A stretch of 64,000 nucleotides of DNA from Aurantimicrobium sp. INA4 (GCF_027924525.1 NZ_AP027040.1:372001-436000), one strand, 5' to 3'. Shown: positions 7,744 to 16,662, counted from the first letter of the stretch. Notes: generated from the letters alone by a model not told the origin. Made by a program: numbers and translations.

Positions 7744-8514
7744 ATGGTGGCACACAACAAAGCTGAAACAGCTGAATCCAGCAGTGTCACCTCGCGTGCA
7801 CTGTCGGTGCTCTCTGCTTTTGAGAATTCTCCTGGCGCACTCTCTGTTGCCCGCATTTCTCAGCGCTCTGGTTTGCCCCTGTCCACCACCTACCGTCTCG
7901 TGCACGAGCTTGAAGAGTGGGGCGGTCTGGATAAGACCTCCGATGGTAAATATCAGGTGGGAATGCGCATCTGGGAGTTGGGCCAGTTAGCTGGTCGTCG
8001 TTTACGCGACCGTGCTCACCCTTTCTTGCAGGATCTTTTTGATCTCACTCACGAGAACGTACACATGGCTGTGCGCGAGGGAACCCAGACGCTCTATACC
8101 GACAAGATTTATGGCTCCCGCAAAGTTCCCCTCATTTCACGCGTGGGCGGCAGGCTGCCCCTGCATGCCACGGCCGTAGGCCGTGTGCTGTTGGCAGCCC
8201 AACCTGAATGGTTTATCGAGGCCTATTTCGAGCGTGAATTGGAAACTCCCACACCGAAAACGGTGGTCGACCCTGAGATTCTTCGTGCCGAAATAGATGA
8301 GGTACAGCGCACCGGGTATTCCATCACGATTGAGCAAATGCGTGTGGGGCAGTTCTCTCTGGCGCTGCCGGTCATTGTTGAAGGCCAGACCATCGCTGCG
8401 GTGGGTATGGTGCTCGATAAGGCAAAGATTGGTGAGGTGCGCCGCTTGATGCCGTTGATGCGAGGAACGGTCGAAAGCATACAATCTTCGATGTCTGGCC
8501 GAACAATTCGCTAA
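7744..8514 (+). CDS. IclR family transcriptional regulator (island regulator 1)
   Basis: A 256-residue IclR-type regulator. The N-terminal winged helix-turn-helix covers about 12-72 (ARISQRSGLPLSTTYRLV), and the C-terminal ligand-binding domain about 85-250 has LISRVGGRLPLHATAVGR and the family end motif. The ATG at 7744 is chosen over GTGs at 7738 and 7741 because GAGG at 7735-7738 is then correctly spaced. It is transcribed toward the P450 operon, whose upstream region carries an inverted repeat at 8572-8588. It probably controls that operon; many IclR proteins regulate aromatic catabolism and respond to pathway intermediates. Confidence 0.9.
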   Translation: MVAHNKAETAESSSVTSRALSVLSAFENSPGALSVARISQRSGLPLSTTYRLVHELEEWGGLDKTSDGKYQVGMRIWELGQLAGRRLRDRAHPFLQDLFDLTHENVHMAVREGTQTLYTDKIYGSRKVPLISRVGGRLPLHATAVGRVLLAAQPEWFIEAYFERELETPTPKTVVDPEILRAEIDEVQRTGYSITIEQMRVGQFSLALPVIVEGQTIAAVGMVLDKAKIGEVRRLMPLMRGTVESIQSSMSGRTIR

Positions 8515-8571
8515 CTATTTTCCTACCTTTTCCGCGTATTTACGGGGGTGAGGAAAATTCTTTCAATGTCA

Positions 8572-8588
8572 TTCTCATTCAGTGAGAA
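8572..8588. promoter_or_regulatory. Inverted repeat, candidate operator of the P450 operon
   Basis: TTCTCA and TGAGAA form a perfect 6-base inverted repeat with a 5-base spacer, 66 bases before the P450 ATG. Its location between an IclR gene and the operon it likely controls makes it the best operator candidate in this 139-base gap. Confidence 0.45.
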
Positions 8589-8653
8589 ACATGTCTATCT
8601 GTTTACCTCCGACAGGTCGACTATGTAAATAAGCAGTTCAAGGAGGAACGCAC

Positions 8654-9880
8654 ATGGGTGCAACCACATACCACGGATACGAGCCCTTCGACATGAAGGA
8701 TCCCTTCCCCGCTTATGCTGAGCTTCGCCGTGAAGAGCCCGTGATGTATGACGACCGCATCGGATACTACGTTGTCTCACGTTATGACGACGTGAAAGCA
8801 GTTTTCGAGGACTGGGAGAGCTTCTCCTCTGAGAACGCTCAGGCTCCTGTTCGCCCTATGGGTGCACCTGCCAAAAAGATCATGGAAGAAGGCGGCTTCA
8901 CCGCCTACTCCGGATTATCCGCTCGCATTCCGCCAGAGCACACCCGTATTCGCTCCATCGCCTCCAAGGCGTTCACTCCTCGCCGCTACAAAGTTCTCGA
9001 ACCAGCTATTCGCGAAAACGTCGACATCATGATTGACAAGATGCTCGCCGCGGGAGAACCCGGAGACATTCTCAGCGACATCGCCAACGACCTGCCCACA
9101 ATCACCATCCTGACCTTGTTTGGTGTTCCCATTTCTCGCATTCCTGAAATCAAGAAGTGGTCGGGTAGCCGTGCCTTAATGACGTGGGCAGAGCTCACCG
9201 ATGAAGAACAGATTCCTCACGCACACAACCTCGTTGAGTATTGGAACTTCTGCCAGGAAGTTGTGGCCAACAACAAGGCAAACCCCGGACAAGACAACCT
9301 CGCTGCAGACCTGTTGAAGCTTCAGGCTGAGGGCAACGACATCTCTGACCACGAAATTGCATCCCTGCTGTACTCGATGCTCTTCGCTGGCCACGAAACC
9401 ACCACCACCTTGATCTCAAACTCACTGCGCATGTTGCTGTCGAACCCTGAGACCTATCAAGCTCTCGTGGAAGACCCCGAGAAGATTCCAGGCGCCATTG
9501 ACGAGGTGCTGCGCATGGCAGGAAGCATTGTGGCTTGGCGTCGCAAGGCAACCCGCGATGCAGAAATCGCCGGAGTCAAGATTCCTGAAGGATCTGGTGT
9601 TCTTCTGCTCATGGGCTCGGCAAACCGCGATGCCAGCGTGTTTGAGAACCCCGATGTATTCGACATCGGCCGCGAAAATGCCCGTAACCACATGTCTTTC
9701 GGTTACGGAATCCACTTCTGCCTCGGAAACCTCCTTGCGAAACTGCAGGGCAAGGTTGCTTTGGAAGAAATCACCAAGAAAATTCCAACCCTGCGACTGA
9801 TGCCAGGAGCAGACATTAACTTCATCGAAAACCTCTCCTTCCGGGTACCAACGTCGGTACCAGTTGAGTGGACCAAGTAA
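8654..9880 (+). CDS. creJ: Cytochrome P450, CreJ-like (aryl-phosphate methyl hydroxylase)
   Basis: A 408-residue soluble class I P450. The heme loop is FGYGIHFCLG with the thiolate Cys at residue 356. The I-helix oxygen-activation motif is AGHETTTT near 245, and ExxR is EVLR near 284. A strong ribosome binding site, AAGGAGG, precedes the ATG. It is first in an operon whose other genes match the Corynebacterium glutamicum Cre set. There CreJ oxidises the methyl group of 4-methylphenyl phosphate stepwise, and a dedicated ferredoxin and reductase, also present here, supply electrons. The substrate assignment comes from this context; the P450 alone would be called only by family. Confidence 0.85.
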   Translation: MGATTYHGYEPFDMKDPFPAYAELRREEPVMYDDRIGYYVVSRYDDVKAVFEDWESFSSENAQAPVRPMGAPAKKIMEEGGFTAYSGLSARIPPEHTRIRSIASKAFTPRRYKVLEPAIRENVDIMIDKMLAAGEPGDILSDIANDLPTITILTLFGVPISRIPEIKKWSGSRALMTWAELTDEEQIPHAHNLVEYWNFCQEVVANNKANPGQDNLAADLLKLQAEGNDISDHEIASLLYSMLFAGHETTTTLISNSLRMLLSNPETYQALVEDPEKIPGAIDEVLRMAGSIVAWRRKATRDAEIAGVKIPEGSGVLLLMGSANRDASVFENPDVFDIGRENARNHMSFGYGIHFCLGNLLAKLQGKVALEEITKKIPTLRLMPGADINFIENLSFRVPTSVPVEWTK

Positions 9881-9889
9881 AGGAAAACC

Positions 9890-10960
9890 ATGGGAAAGTA
9901 CACCTTCGCTTTTGACAGCACAGAAACTCCAGAACACGACCGTCTAGGCGGCAAGTGCACCAGCCTGGCCATCATGACCAGCGCAGGTATGCCTGTCCCT
10001 CCCGGGTTCGCCGTGACCACTGACGCATTTGATGCAGTGATGAACCAGACCACACTGCGCGATCACATTGTGAAACACCTCGAAGGCCTTGACCCCAACG
10101 ATGTGACTGACGTAGACACCCGGGCAGCTCACATCCGCGAACTGATCATGACCCAGGAAGTTCCTGCTGATGTGCGCGATGAAACCATCGCTGCTTACAA
10201 GAAGCTCATGGACTTGTGTGGTGGCGAAGTACCTGTCGCCGTACGCTCCAGTGCTACCGCTGAAGATCTGCCTGACGCAAGCTTCGCTGGACAGCAGGAC
10301 ACCTACCTCTGGATTATTGGCCAAGAGGCTGTCATGCAGAAGATTCGTGAATGCTGGGCATCGCTGTACACCGCGCGTGCAATCACCTACCGCATGGCAA
10401 ACAACATCCCCGATGAGGGTCTGTCAATGGCTGTTGCTGTTCAGAAGATGGTCAACTCTCGCACTTCCGGTGTAGCCATGACCATTGACCCCAGCAACGG
10501 TGACAAGTCCAAGATTGTTGTCGACTCCAGCTGGGGCCTGGGCGAGATGGTTGTCTCTGGTGAAGTCACCCCAGATAACTTCCTTATCGACAAAGTCATG
10601 ATGCACATCATCAACCGCACCATTTCAGACAAGCACGAAGAACTCGTGCCTTCAGGTCACGGCACCGTGATTCGCAAGGAAGTCGACGCTGAGCGTCGCA
10701 ACAGCCCCAGCCTCAGCGATGAAGAGCTGATTCAGGTCGCAACTTTGGCTAAGGCTGCGCACAAACACTACGGAACAGTTCAGGACATTGAGTGGGCCAT
10801 CGACGCCGACCTTCCTGCAGGTTCCAACGTTCTCCTTCTGCAAAGCCGCCCCGAAACGGTGTGGTCGCAGAAGAAGCAGGAAGTGAAAATCACTTCCACC
10901 GGTTCCGGTATTGAAGCGATCACAAAGTCGCTGATGGCCCAAATCGGAGACCGCAAGTAA
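9890..10960 (+). CDS. PEP-synthase N-terminal (ATP-binding) domain protein, alkylphenol phosphorylation subunit
   Basis: A 356-residue protein equal to the ATP-grasp half of PEP synthase/PPDK. LGGKCTSLAIMTSAGMPVPPGFAVTT opens the domain in the usual way; VAVRSSATAEDLPDASFAGQ holds the nucleotide-binding Arg, and LLQSRPETVW ends the ATP-binding part. The phospho-His and PEP/pyruvate domains are absent and lie on the next gene. This split is known from phenylphosphate synthase of Thauera and CreHI of C. glutamicum, where the pair transfers a phosphoryl group from ATP to the phenol hydroxyl. The start is 9 bases after the P450 stop, with AAAGGAAA as ribosome binding site. Confidence 0.82.
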   Translation: MGKYTFAFDSTETPEHDRLGGKCTSLAIMTSAGMPVPPGFAVTTDAFDAVMNQTTLRDHIVKHLEGLDPNDVTDVDTRAAHIRELIMTQEVPADVRDETIAAYKKLMDLCGGEVPVAVRSSATAEDLPDASFAGQQDTYLWIIGQEAVMQKIRECWASLYTARAITYRMANNIPDEGLSMAVAVQKMVNSRTSGVAMTIDPSNGDKSKIVVDSSWGLGEMVVSGEVTPDNFLIDKVMMHIINRTISDKHEELVPSGHGTVIRKEVDAERRNSPSLSDEELIQVATLAKAAHKHYGTVQDIEWAIDADLPAGSNVLLLQSRPETVWSQKKQEVKITSTGSGIEAITKSLMAQIGDRK

Positions 10961-11034
10961 AGCCCCACAACAACGGCAACACCTGCACCACAACCCTGTA
11001 ACACCAGTCTCGACGATGAGAAAGGCACCACCAC

Positions 11035-12882
11035 ATGTTCGGAAAGAAGGCAAAAGCAATGACGCCTAGCGCTGCTCGTAAGAGCTTTGTCTCGCCTTAT
11101 GACCTGCCAGCGCCCAAGGGCGCTGAAGGTTGGCAAGACCTCTACCCATACAACCTTGTATTCCAGGAGAACCTGAAAGACAAGGAAAACGCGAAGTTCT
11201 GGTTCTGCGACTCGCAGCACTGGCCCAACGTGTTCAAGCCATTTGAGACCGTCGGTGTGGAATTCGCCGTACGTTGCCTCGGTGCGTACAACACCCGCCA
11301 CTACATCATCCCTCCAGCAAACGGTATTGAATTCCGTATTCACAACGGTTTCTGCTACATGAGCCCCGTTGCAGTTGCACCTGAGCTCATCGGTGACCGT
11401 GTACCTCACTTCATGGAGCGTGCAGGCTACTACTTCCAGAACTGGAACACCCTGCTCGAAAACTGGAAGAAGAAGGTTCTTGCAACCATCGAAGAGATGG
11501 ATGCCATCAACTTCGAAGCTCTTCCAGACATGGTTGACATTGAGGTCATCACCAGCGGTGCTGGTATTGACCCCACCGCCAAGATGATGGCTGACTACGA
11601 CCGTCTGATCCAGCTGGCATACAAGAACTGGGAGCACCACTTCGAGTTCCTGAACCTCGGTTACGTTGCCTACCTGGACTTCTTCGGCTTCTGCAAGGAA
11701 TCCTTCCCCGGCATCCCCGACTTAGCTATCGCCAAGATGGTGATGGGTGTGGACTCGGTTCTCTTCCGTCCTGATGACGAGCTCAAGGATCTCGCTGAGC
11801 TCGCTGTCAAGCACAACCTCACCGCTGTTTTCGCAAAGAACAACGACGCTGCAGCTACTCTGGCTGAGCTCGAAGGCTCTGCAGATGGCAAGAAGTGGAT
11901 TGCTGCGTGGGAGAAGGCTCAGGAGCCTTGGTTCAACTACACCAGCGGAAACGGTTTCTACGGTTCCGACATTTACTGGCGTGACAACCTAGACCTGCCT
12001 ATGGGCTACATCCAGGACTATGTTGTTCGTGCTGCAAAGGGCGAACAGCTTCACCGCCCCAAGGATGAGCTCATTGCAGAGCGCGACCGCATCACCAGCG
12101 AATACGCTGAACTTCTCGATGGCGAAGCCCTCGAGACCTTCAACGGCAAGCTCGGTCTTGCACGCACTGTGTACCCCTATGTAGAAGACCACAACTTCTA
12201 CATTGAGCACTGGACCATGGGCGTCTTCTGGCGCAAGGTTCGTCAGCTGTCTCGTCTGCTTCACAGCTACGGCTTCTGGACCGAACCAGATGACCTGCTC
12301 TACCTGACCCGCGACGAAGTACGTCCCGTACTGTTCGACCTCGCAACCGGTTGGGGTGTTGGCGCAGACTGCATCGCACCTACCTACTGGCCAGCTGAGA
12401 TCGAGCGTCGTCGCAAGATCGTAGATGCTCTGATGACTGCACGCCCCGAGCCTGCATTCAACGAGCCTCCTGCAGAAATCAACGAGCCATTCACCATCAT
12501 GCTCTGGGGTATCACCACCGAGCAGGTTCAGCAGTGGCTTGGCGCTGAAGAGGGCGACCCCAACCAGCTCAAGGGTATGGCAGCATCCCCTGGTGTTGTT
12601 GAGGGTAAGGCTCGCGTCATCATGGGACCTGAGCAGCTCGATGAGCTCCAGCAGGGTGAAATCCTTGTTGCACCAGTAACCGCACCGAGCTGGGGACCTG
12701 TCTTCGGCAAGATCAGCGCAACTGTGACCGACATCGGTGGAATGATGAGCCACGCGGCTATCGTTTGCCGTGAGTACGGCCTTCCCGCCGTTACCGGTAC
12801 CGGTTCTGCTTCCACCAAGATCAAGACCGGTATGAAGCTTCGAGTCGATGGCTCGAACGGTACCGTCGAGATCATTGGCTAA
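11035..12882 (+). CDS. PEP-utilising phospho-histidine subunit, alkylphenol phosphorylation
   Basis: A 615-residue partner of the preceding ATP-binding subunit. Near the C-terminus, DIGGMMSHAAIVCREYGLPA is the mobile phospho-His domain of PEP synthase-type enzymes, with the phosphorylated His at residue 573. The roughly 480 residues before it are the specific part of the large subunit of phenylphosphate-synthase-like enzymes, which binds the phenol; I see no PEP/pyruvate TIM barrel after the His domain. The ATG at 11035 has a weak upstream site; ATG 11059 follows AGAAGG and is an alternative. Role: formation of aryl phosphate as directing group for the P450. Confidence 0.82.
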   Translation: MFGKKAKAMTPSAARKSFVSPYDLPAPKGAEGWQDLYPYNLVFQENLKDKENAKFWFCDSQHWPNVFKPFETVGVEFAVRCLGAYNTRHYIIPPANGIEFRIHNGFCYMSPVAVAPELIGDRVPHFMERAGYYFQNWNTLLENWKKKVLATIEEMDAINFEALPDMVDIEVITSGAGIDPTAKMMADYDRLIQLAYKNWEHHFEFLNLGYVAYLDFFGFCKESFPGIPDLAIAKMVMGVDSVLFRPDDELKDLAELAVKHNLTAVFAKNNDAAATLAELEGSADGKKWIAAWEKAQEPWFNYTSGNGFYGSDIYWRDNLDLPMGYIQDYVVRAAKGEQLHRPKDELIAERDRITSEYAELLDGEALETFNGKLGLARTVYPYVEDHNFYIEHWTMGVFWRKVRQLSRLLHSYGFWTEPDDLLYLTRDEVRPVLFDLATGWGVGADCIAPTYWPAEIERRRKIVDALMTARPEPAFNEPPAEINEPFTIMLWGITTEQVQQWLGAEEGDPNQLKGMAASPGVVEGKARVIMGPEQLDELQQGEILVAPVTAPSWGPVFGKISATVTDIGGMMSHAAIVCREYGLPAVTGTGSASTKIKTGMKLRVDGSNGTVEIIG

Positions 12883-12907
12883 GTAAGCAGCCACTAAGGA
12901 ATAAACC

Positions 12908-13621
12908 ATGTCGTCCCCATCCCACTCACCAGTTGTCAATCACCTGGGCCGCGATGTCACCGGAAAAATTCCGGACGCATCTCGAGTCCCCGGGATGATT
13001 GAAATGAACGAGCGGGATGGGGCGATTTGGTCCCTGGCGAAGGATTTCCTTCGCACACGCGATAACGATGCGCACAGCCTGTATGCATATTCGATCGCCC
13101 AAGCTCTGCTCTCACAAATTCCTGAAGCCGATGAAAACATCGTGCTTCCCGCAATTCTTTTGCACGACACTGGCTGGTCAACGGTGGATGAGCGCCTCGC
13201 CCTCGAAGCTATTGCTCCCGGAGCCGATGGTTCCCTCGATCACCTCATCATTCAGCATGAGAAAGAGGGTGCACGCATTGCTCGTGAAATCCTCGAGCAG
13301 GTTGGTGTCCCCGAGGAGGACATCGTCCAGATTGTGGACATCATTGATGGCCACGACACCCGCCTTGTAGCGATGAGCACAAACGACGCCGTCGTGAAAG
13401 ACTCCGACAAGGTCTGGCGCGTCACCCCACACGGTCGCCGTGTCGTGATGGACTGGTTTGGCATTGATGCCGAGCAGTCGCTGCGGTTGTGTGCCTACCG
13501 CGCATATAACGAACTTTTTACTGACCAAGCCAAAGCCATGTCCAGGGTTCTCGTCACCACAGCGTGCATGGACTATATGGATGAACTGGCTAATACGTAC
13601 ACCCGAGAGGACCTCGCCTAA
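12908..13621 (+). CDS. creD: HD-domain phosphohydrolase, CreD-like (copy 1)
   Basis: A 237-residue HD-superfamily metal phosphohydrolase. The motif ILLHDTGWSTVDE carries the His-Asp pair at 86-87. HDTR in VDIIDGHDTR and the later DSDKVWRV give further metal ligands. In the Cre system an HD-type enzyme removes the phosphate once the side chain is oxidised, releasing 4-hydroxybenzoate or its precursors. The protein is clearly paralogous to the HD protein at 15993-16655: they share LRTR.ND, ILLHDTGW, IAREVL/IAREIL and IIDGHDT. The ribosome binding site is AAGGAATA. The stop overlaps the next start (TAATG). Confidence 0.8.
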   Translation: MSSPSHSPVVNHLGRDVTGKIPDASRVPGMIEMNERDGAIWSLAKDFLRTRDNDAHSLYAYSIAQALLSQIPEADENIVLPAILLHDTGWSTVDERLALEAIAPGADGSLDHLIIQHEKEGARIAREILEQVGVPEEDIVQIVDIIDGHDTRLVAMSTNDAVVKDSDKVWRVTPHGRRVVMDWFGIDAEQSLRLCAYRAYNELFTDQAKAMSRVLVTTACMDYMDELANTYTREDLA

Positions 13622-14379
13622 TGGCCACAGATCAATTTGAGGGCAAAGTTGTCATCGTCACCGGTGCAGCTGGCGGCCTCGGTCGCGCATTTGCGCAGGG
13701 TTTTGCTGCCGAGGGTGCACAGCTTGTTGTGGCTGATATTGACCTCGCTGGTGTGGAAGAAACTGCAGCGATGCTGACCGCCTCTGGCGCAGCAGCAATC
13801 GCTGTCAAGGTAGATGTCACCAACAAAGAATCCACCGATGCCCTCGCTCAGGCAGCCATCGATGCTTTTGGTCGCATTGATGTGCTCATCAACAACGCGG
13901 CCATCTATGCAACATTGACCCGCAAGCCTTTTACCGAGATTGACCCCGCTGAATGGGATCGCGTCATGAACGTGAACGTCAAGGGCGCGTGGCTGTGTTC
14001 GGCCTCGGTATATCCACGGATGACACAACCAGGTGGCCGCATTGTGAACATTGCCTCCGCCACCGTCTTCAGTGGCTCACCTTTATGGATGCACTATGTC
14101 GCATCTAAGGGTGCCGTGATTGGTATGACCCGCGTCATGGCACGAGAGGTTGGACCCCAGGGTGTCACCGTTAACGCCATTGCACCCGGCTTTACGCTCA
14201 CCGAAGCAAGCCTCAGCCTGATGGAAGACGCTGAAACCTATGGTGTTGACCGCGGAGCGATCAAGCGTGCCAGCCAGCCTGAAGACATTGTGGGAACCGC
14301 AATTTTCCTCGCCGGCGAACAGTCCGGATACATCACCGGTCAGACCCTCGTGGTCGATGGCGGCAAACAATTTATCTAA
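13621..14379 (+). CDS. creG: Short-chain dehydrogenase, CreG-like alcohol dehydrogenase
   Basis: A 252-residue classical SDR. The NAD(P)-binding motif is VTGAAGGLGRAF near residue 12, NNAAIY follows near residue 91, and the catalytic YVASK has Tyr159 and Lys163. An Asp at the end of the second strand (ADIDLAG) suggests preference for NAD+. The end ITGQTLVVDGG is the usual family C-terminus. In the Cre context it would oxidise the 4-hydroxymethyl group, made by the P450, to the aldehyde, with the phosphate still attached or after removal. It is translationally coupled to the preceding HD gene. Confidence 0.82.
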   Translation: MATDQFEGKVVIVTGAAGGLGRAFAQGFAAEGAQLVVADIDLAGVEETAAMLTASGAAAIAVKVDVTNKESTDALAQAAIDAFGRIDVLINNAAIYATLTRKPFTEIDPAEWDRVMNVNVKGAWLCSASVYPRMTQPGGRIVNIASATVFSGSPLWMHYVASKGAVIGMTRVMAREVGPQGVTVNAIAPGFTLTEASLSLMEDAETYGVDRGAIKRASQPEDIVGTAIFLAGEQSGYITGQTLVVDGGKQFI

Positions 14380-14416
14380 GAACTCGTACGACAGAAAGAG
14401 ACAACAGGAGTTAGAC

Positions 14417-14737
14417 ATGCCTCACGTAACCTACATTTCCCCCGACGGAACCGAGACCACCCTCGAAGCCCGAGACGGTGACTCCGTGATGGAGATCGCT
14501 GTCAAGAACGGTGTCAAAGGCATCGTCGCAGAGTGCGGTGGCGCATGCTCATGTGCAACCTGCCACGTCTACGTCGATGACGCATTCGTAGATGCTGTCG
14601 GTGAAGTTTCCGACCTCGAGGACGACATGCTCGATGGTGCTGAGTCTGAACGCCTTCCTGTTTCCCGCCTGTCTTGCCAGATCAAGATGTGTGCAGACCT
14701 CGACGGTCTCAAAGTCCGGATCGCCCCTAAGCAGTAA
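14417..14737 (+). CDS. [2Fe-2S] ferredoxin, putidaredoxin type
   Basis: A 106-residue vertebrate/putidaredoxin-type ferredoxin. Cluster ligands are Cys40, Cys46, Cys49 (C-x5-C-x2-C in ECGGACSCATC) and Cys87 (LSC); Cys44 is an extra cysteine. It starts at the ATG at 14417 behind ACAGGAG. It would carry single electrons from the reductase encoded 5 bases downstream to the P450 at the head of the operon, matching the CreE/CreF redox partners. I do not assign E or F because I am unsure which letter belongs to which partner. Confidence 0.93.
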   Translation: MPHVTYISPDGTETTLEARDGDSVMEIAVKNGVKGIVAECGGACSCATCHVYVDDAFVDAVGEVSDLEDDMLDGAESERLPVSRLSCQIKMCADLDGLKVRIAPKQ

Positions 14738-14742
14738 TCATC

Positions 14743-15987
14743 ATGAAAGAAAAGATTCTCATCATCGGTGCCGGCCAAGCCGGCATGCAAATAGCCTCGT
14801 CGCTGCGCGACGAAGGCTATGCCGGTGATGTCACCATCGTGGGCGAGGAAGCATATGCTCCCTATCAACGCCCACCGCTGTCAAAGGCCTATCTGGCCGG
14901 CGAGATGGATGAGGAATCTTTAGAGTTCCGAAACGAACACTTCTATGTTGAGAACAACATTGGCGTGGTGACTGGCGAGCAGATCGAGCATGTTGAGTTT
15001 GGTCCCAACGGGGGAGTAGCCACCGGTCGCTCAGGTAAAACCTACGCATTCGACAAGCTTGCTCTCACCACTGGTGCAGATCCGCGCAAGCTAAAAGTCG
15101 ACGGAGCAGATCTTGACGGGGTGCTGTACATGCGCCACCTCGACGATGCCAAAGAGCTCAAAAAGCGCTGGGATTCCATTACGCACGTCGTTGTTCTCGG
15201 CGGAGGCTTTATTGGTCTCGAGGTTGCTGCCGTTGCGCAAAAGCATGGAAAGAACGTCACCGTGCTGCAATCCGGTAGCAGGCTCATGGGCCGTGCAGTC
15301 TCACCTATCGTGAGTGACTTTTATAAAGCAGCCCATGAAAAACGTGGCACAACCGTCACTCTCAATGCTCAGGTGTCTCACCTTGTTGGCGAAAACGGCA
15401 TGGTAACCGGAGTGCAACTGGCTGACGGTTCTGTCGTTCCAGCAGACATCGTCATGGTGGGTATTGGCGTTACCGCACGCGGTGAACTGGCCGACCAGCT
15501 GGCACTCGAGATGGAAGATGGCGTCATCGTTGTCAATGAATACGCCGAAACTTCCAACCCCAATGTTGTTGCAGCCGGCGATGCAGTAATTTTGCCTCAC
15601 CCTCTTGGCCACGAAGGTCAGGTTCGACTCGAATCTGTTCAGAATGCTGTTGATCAAGCCAAGGTTGCAGCGAAAACCCTCATGGGAATTCGCGAGCCAT
15701 ACCGCGCTGTTCCCTGGTTCTGGTCCGATCAAGCAGATCTCAAACTCCAGATTGCAGGCTTGTCTTCTGGATATGACCAGACCGTTATTCGCGGCGATAT
15801 GGCCGCGGAAAAGTTCTCCGTTCTGTATTACAAGAACGGTTCCCTGTTGGCTATCGACGCTGTCAATGACGTCAGCGACTACATGGCCGTTCGCCGCGCA
15901 CTCACTGCAAGAGCAAACATTCCTGCAGAAGCGGCAGCAGACTCCACCATTGCACTCAAAACGCTCATCACGGGCGGGGAAGCGTAA
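14743..15987 (+). CDS. FAD-dependent ferredoxin reductase
   Basis: A 414-residue NAD(P)H:ferredoxin reductase of the putidaredoxin-reductase family. FAD binding is through IIGAGQAGMQIASSL at the N-terminus, NAD(H) binding through VVVLGGGFIGLEVAAV near residue 150, and the second FAD contact is VVAAGDAV near residue 285. PYQRPPLSKAYL is the typical second motif of this family, and the last 80 residues are the reductase C-terminal dimerisation domain with VPWFWSDQADLKLQ. Together with the ferredoxin it forms the electron supply for the CreJ-like P450. Confidence 0.93.
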   Translation: MKEKILIIGAGQAGMQIASSLRDEGYAGDVTIVGEEAYAPYQRPPLSKAYLAGEMDEESLEFRNEHFYVENNIGVVTGEQIEHVEFGPNGGVATGRSGKTYAFDKLALTTGADPRKLKVDGADLDGVLYMRHLDDAKELKKRWDSITHVVVLGGGFIGLEVAAVAQKHGKNVTVLQSGSRLMGRAVSPIVSDFYKAAHEKRGTTVTLNAQVSHLVGENGMVTGVQLADGSVVPADIVMVGIGVTARGELADQLALEMEDGVIVVNEYAETSNPNVVAAGDAVILPHPLGHEGQVRLESVQNAVDQAKVAAKTLMGIREPYRAVPWFWSDQADLKLQIAGLSSGYDQTVIRGDMAAEKFSVLYYKNGSLLAIDAVNDVSDYMAVRRALTARANIPAEAAADSTIALKTLITGGEA

Positions 15988-15992
15988 AGAAA

Positions 15993-16655
15993 ATGACGAT
16001 GGAATACACGCATGTCCTTGGAGACATCCCGACCCTCGCTAATGGGGCAAGCCCCCGCGGTCAATGGGAAAACCTTGATGCAGTATGGGTGGCAGTTCGC
16101 CCCTACCTGCGCACTCGTGCTAACGACATTCACCTGCCACTGTCGTTCAACTTTGCTGAGCTACTCCTGGACCACCACCCTGAGGCAGATTCACTAGTGA
16201 CTCGTCTTGCGATACTTCTGCACGACACGGGCTGGGCTCGTGTGGATGAAGATCGAATTATCTCTGAGGGTTTCCGTAGTGAGAATGCCATGCAGTCCGA
16301 TGTTCGTGTTCTGCACGAGATCGAGGGTTGCAACATTGCCCGTGAAGTCCTGCCTCCCCTCGGATATAGCGAAGAAGTTGTCGAAGCTGTCTGCAAGATC
16401 ATTGACGGCCACGACACTGACCCCAACCATGACGGCATCGAAGATGCCATCATGCGTGATGCTGACCGCCTTTGGCGTTTCCAGCCCACAGGTATGGCCT
16501 TCTCTGCACTGTGGTTTGGTAAGACACCACAGGAGATTCGCCTCCGTCTGGAAGACACCATCTACGGCCAGCTCATCACTCCCGAGGCGCGCGCCATCGC
16601 AGAAGTAGAACTTGCTCGTTCCATCGAACTGCTCAAACTCGACGTTATTCAGTAA
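15993..16655 (+). CDS. HD-domain phosphohydrolase, CreD-like (copy 2)
   Basis: A 220-residue HD-superfamily protein, second copy in the operon. The HD pair is His77-Asp78 in LAILLHDTGWARVDED, with CKIIDGHDTDPNHD and MRDADRLWRF as later ligand motifs. It is about 20 residues shorter at the N-terminus than copy 1 and diverged, but all visible metal ligands are kept, so it is probably active. Two copies could serve different phosphorylated intermediates, such as alcohol versus acid. The start is 5 bases after the reductase stop; ATG at 15999 is an alternative. The next gene follows 7 bases after the stop. Confidence 0.78.
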   Translation: MTMEYTHVLGDIPTLANGASPRGQWENLDAVWVAVRPYLRTRANDIHLPLSFNFAELLLDHHPEADSLVTRLAILLHDTGWARVDEDRIISEGFRSENAMQSDVRVLHEIEGCNIAREVLPPLGYSEEVVEAVCKIIDGHDTDPNHDGIEDAIMRDADRLWRFQPTGMAFSALWFGKTPQEIRLRLEDTIYGQLITPEARAIAEVELARSIELLKLDVIQ

Positions 16656-16662
16656 GGACATC

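Noticed and set aside
9890..12882. Anaerobic phenol carboxylation (phenylphosphate carboxylase route)
   Set aside because: No UbiD-type carboxylase subunits or third synthase subunit are in the window; the P450 and redox partners point to oxygen-dependent methyl oxidation.
9890..12882. PEP synthase gene broken by a frameshift
   Set aside because: The two parts have separate starts, a 74-base gap and extra sequence in the large subunit, as in known two-subunit aryl kinases.
10780..12939. Long antisense open frames opposite the PEP-synthase-like genes (286 and 316 codons)
   Set aside because: They have no recognisable domains or ribosome binding sites and mirror the codon pattern of the well-supported genes on the other strand.
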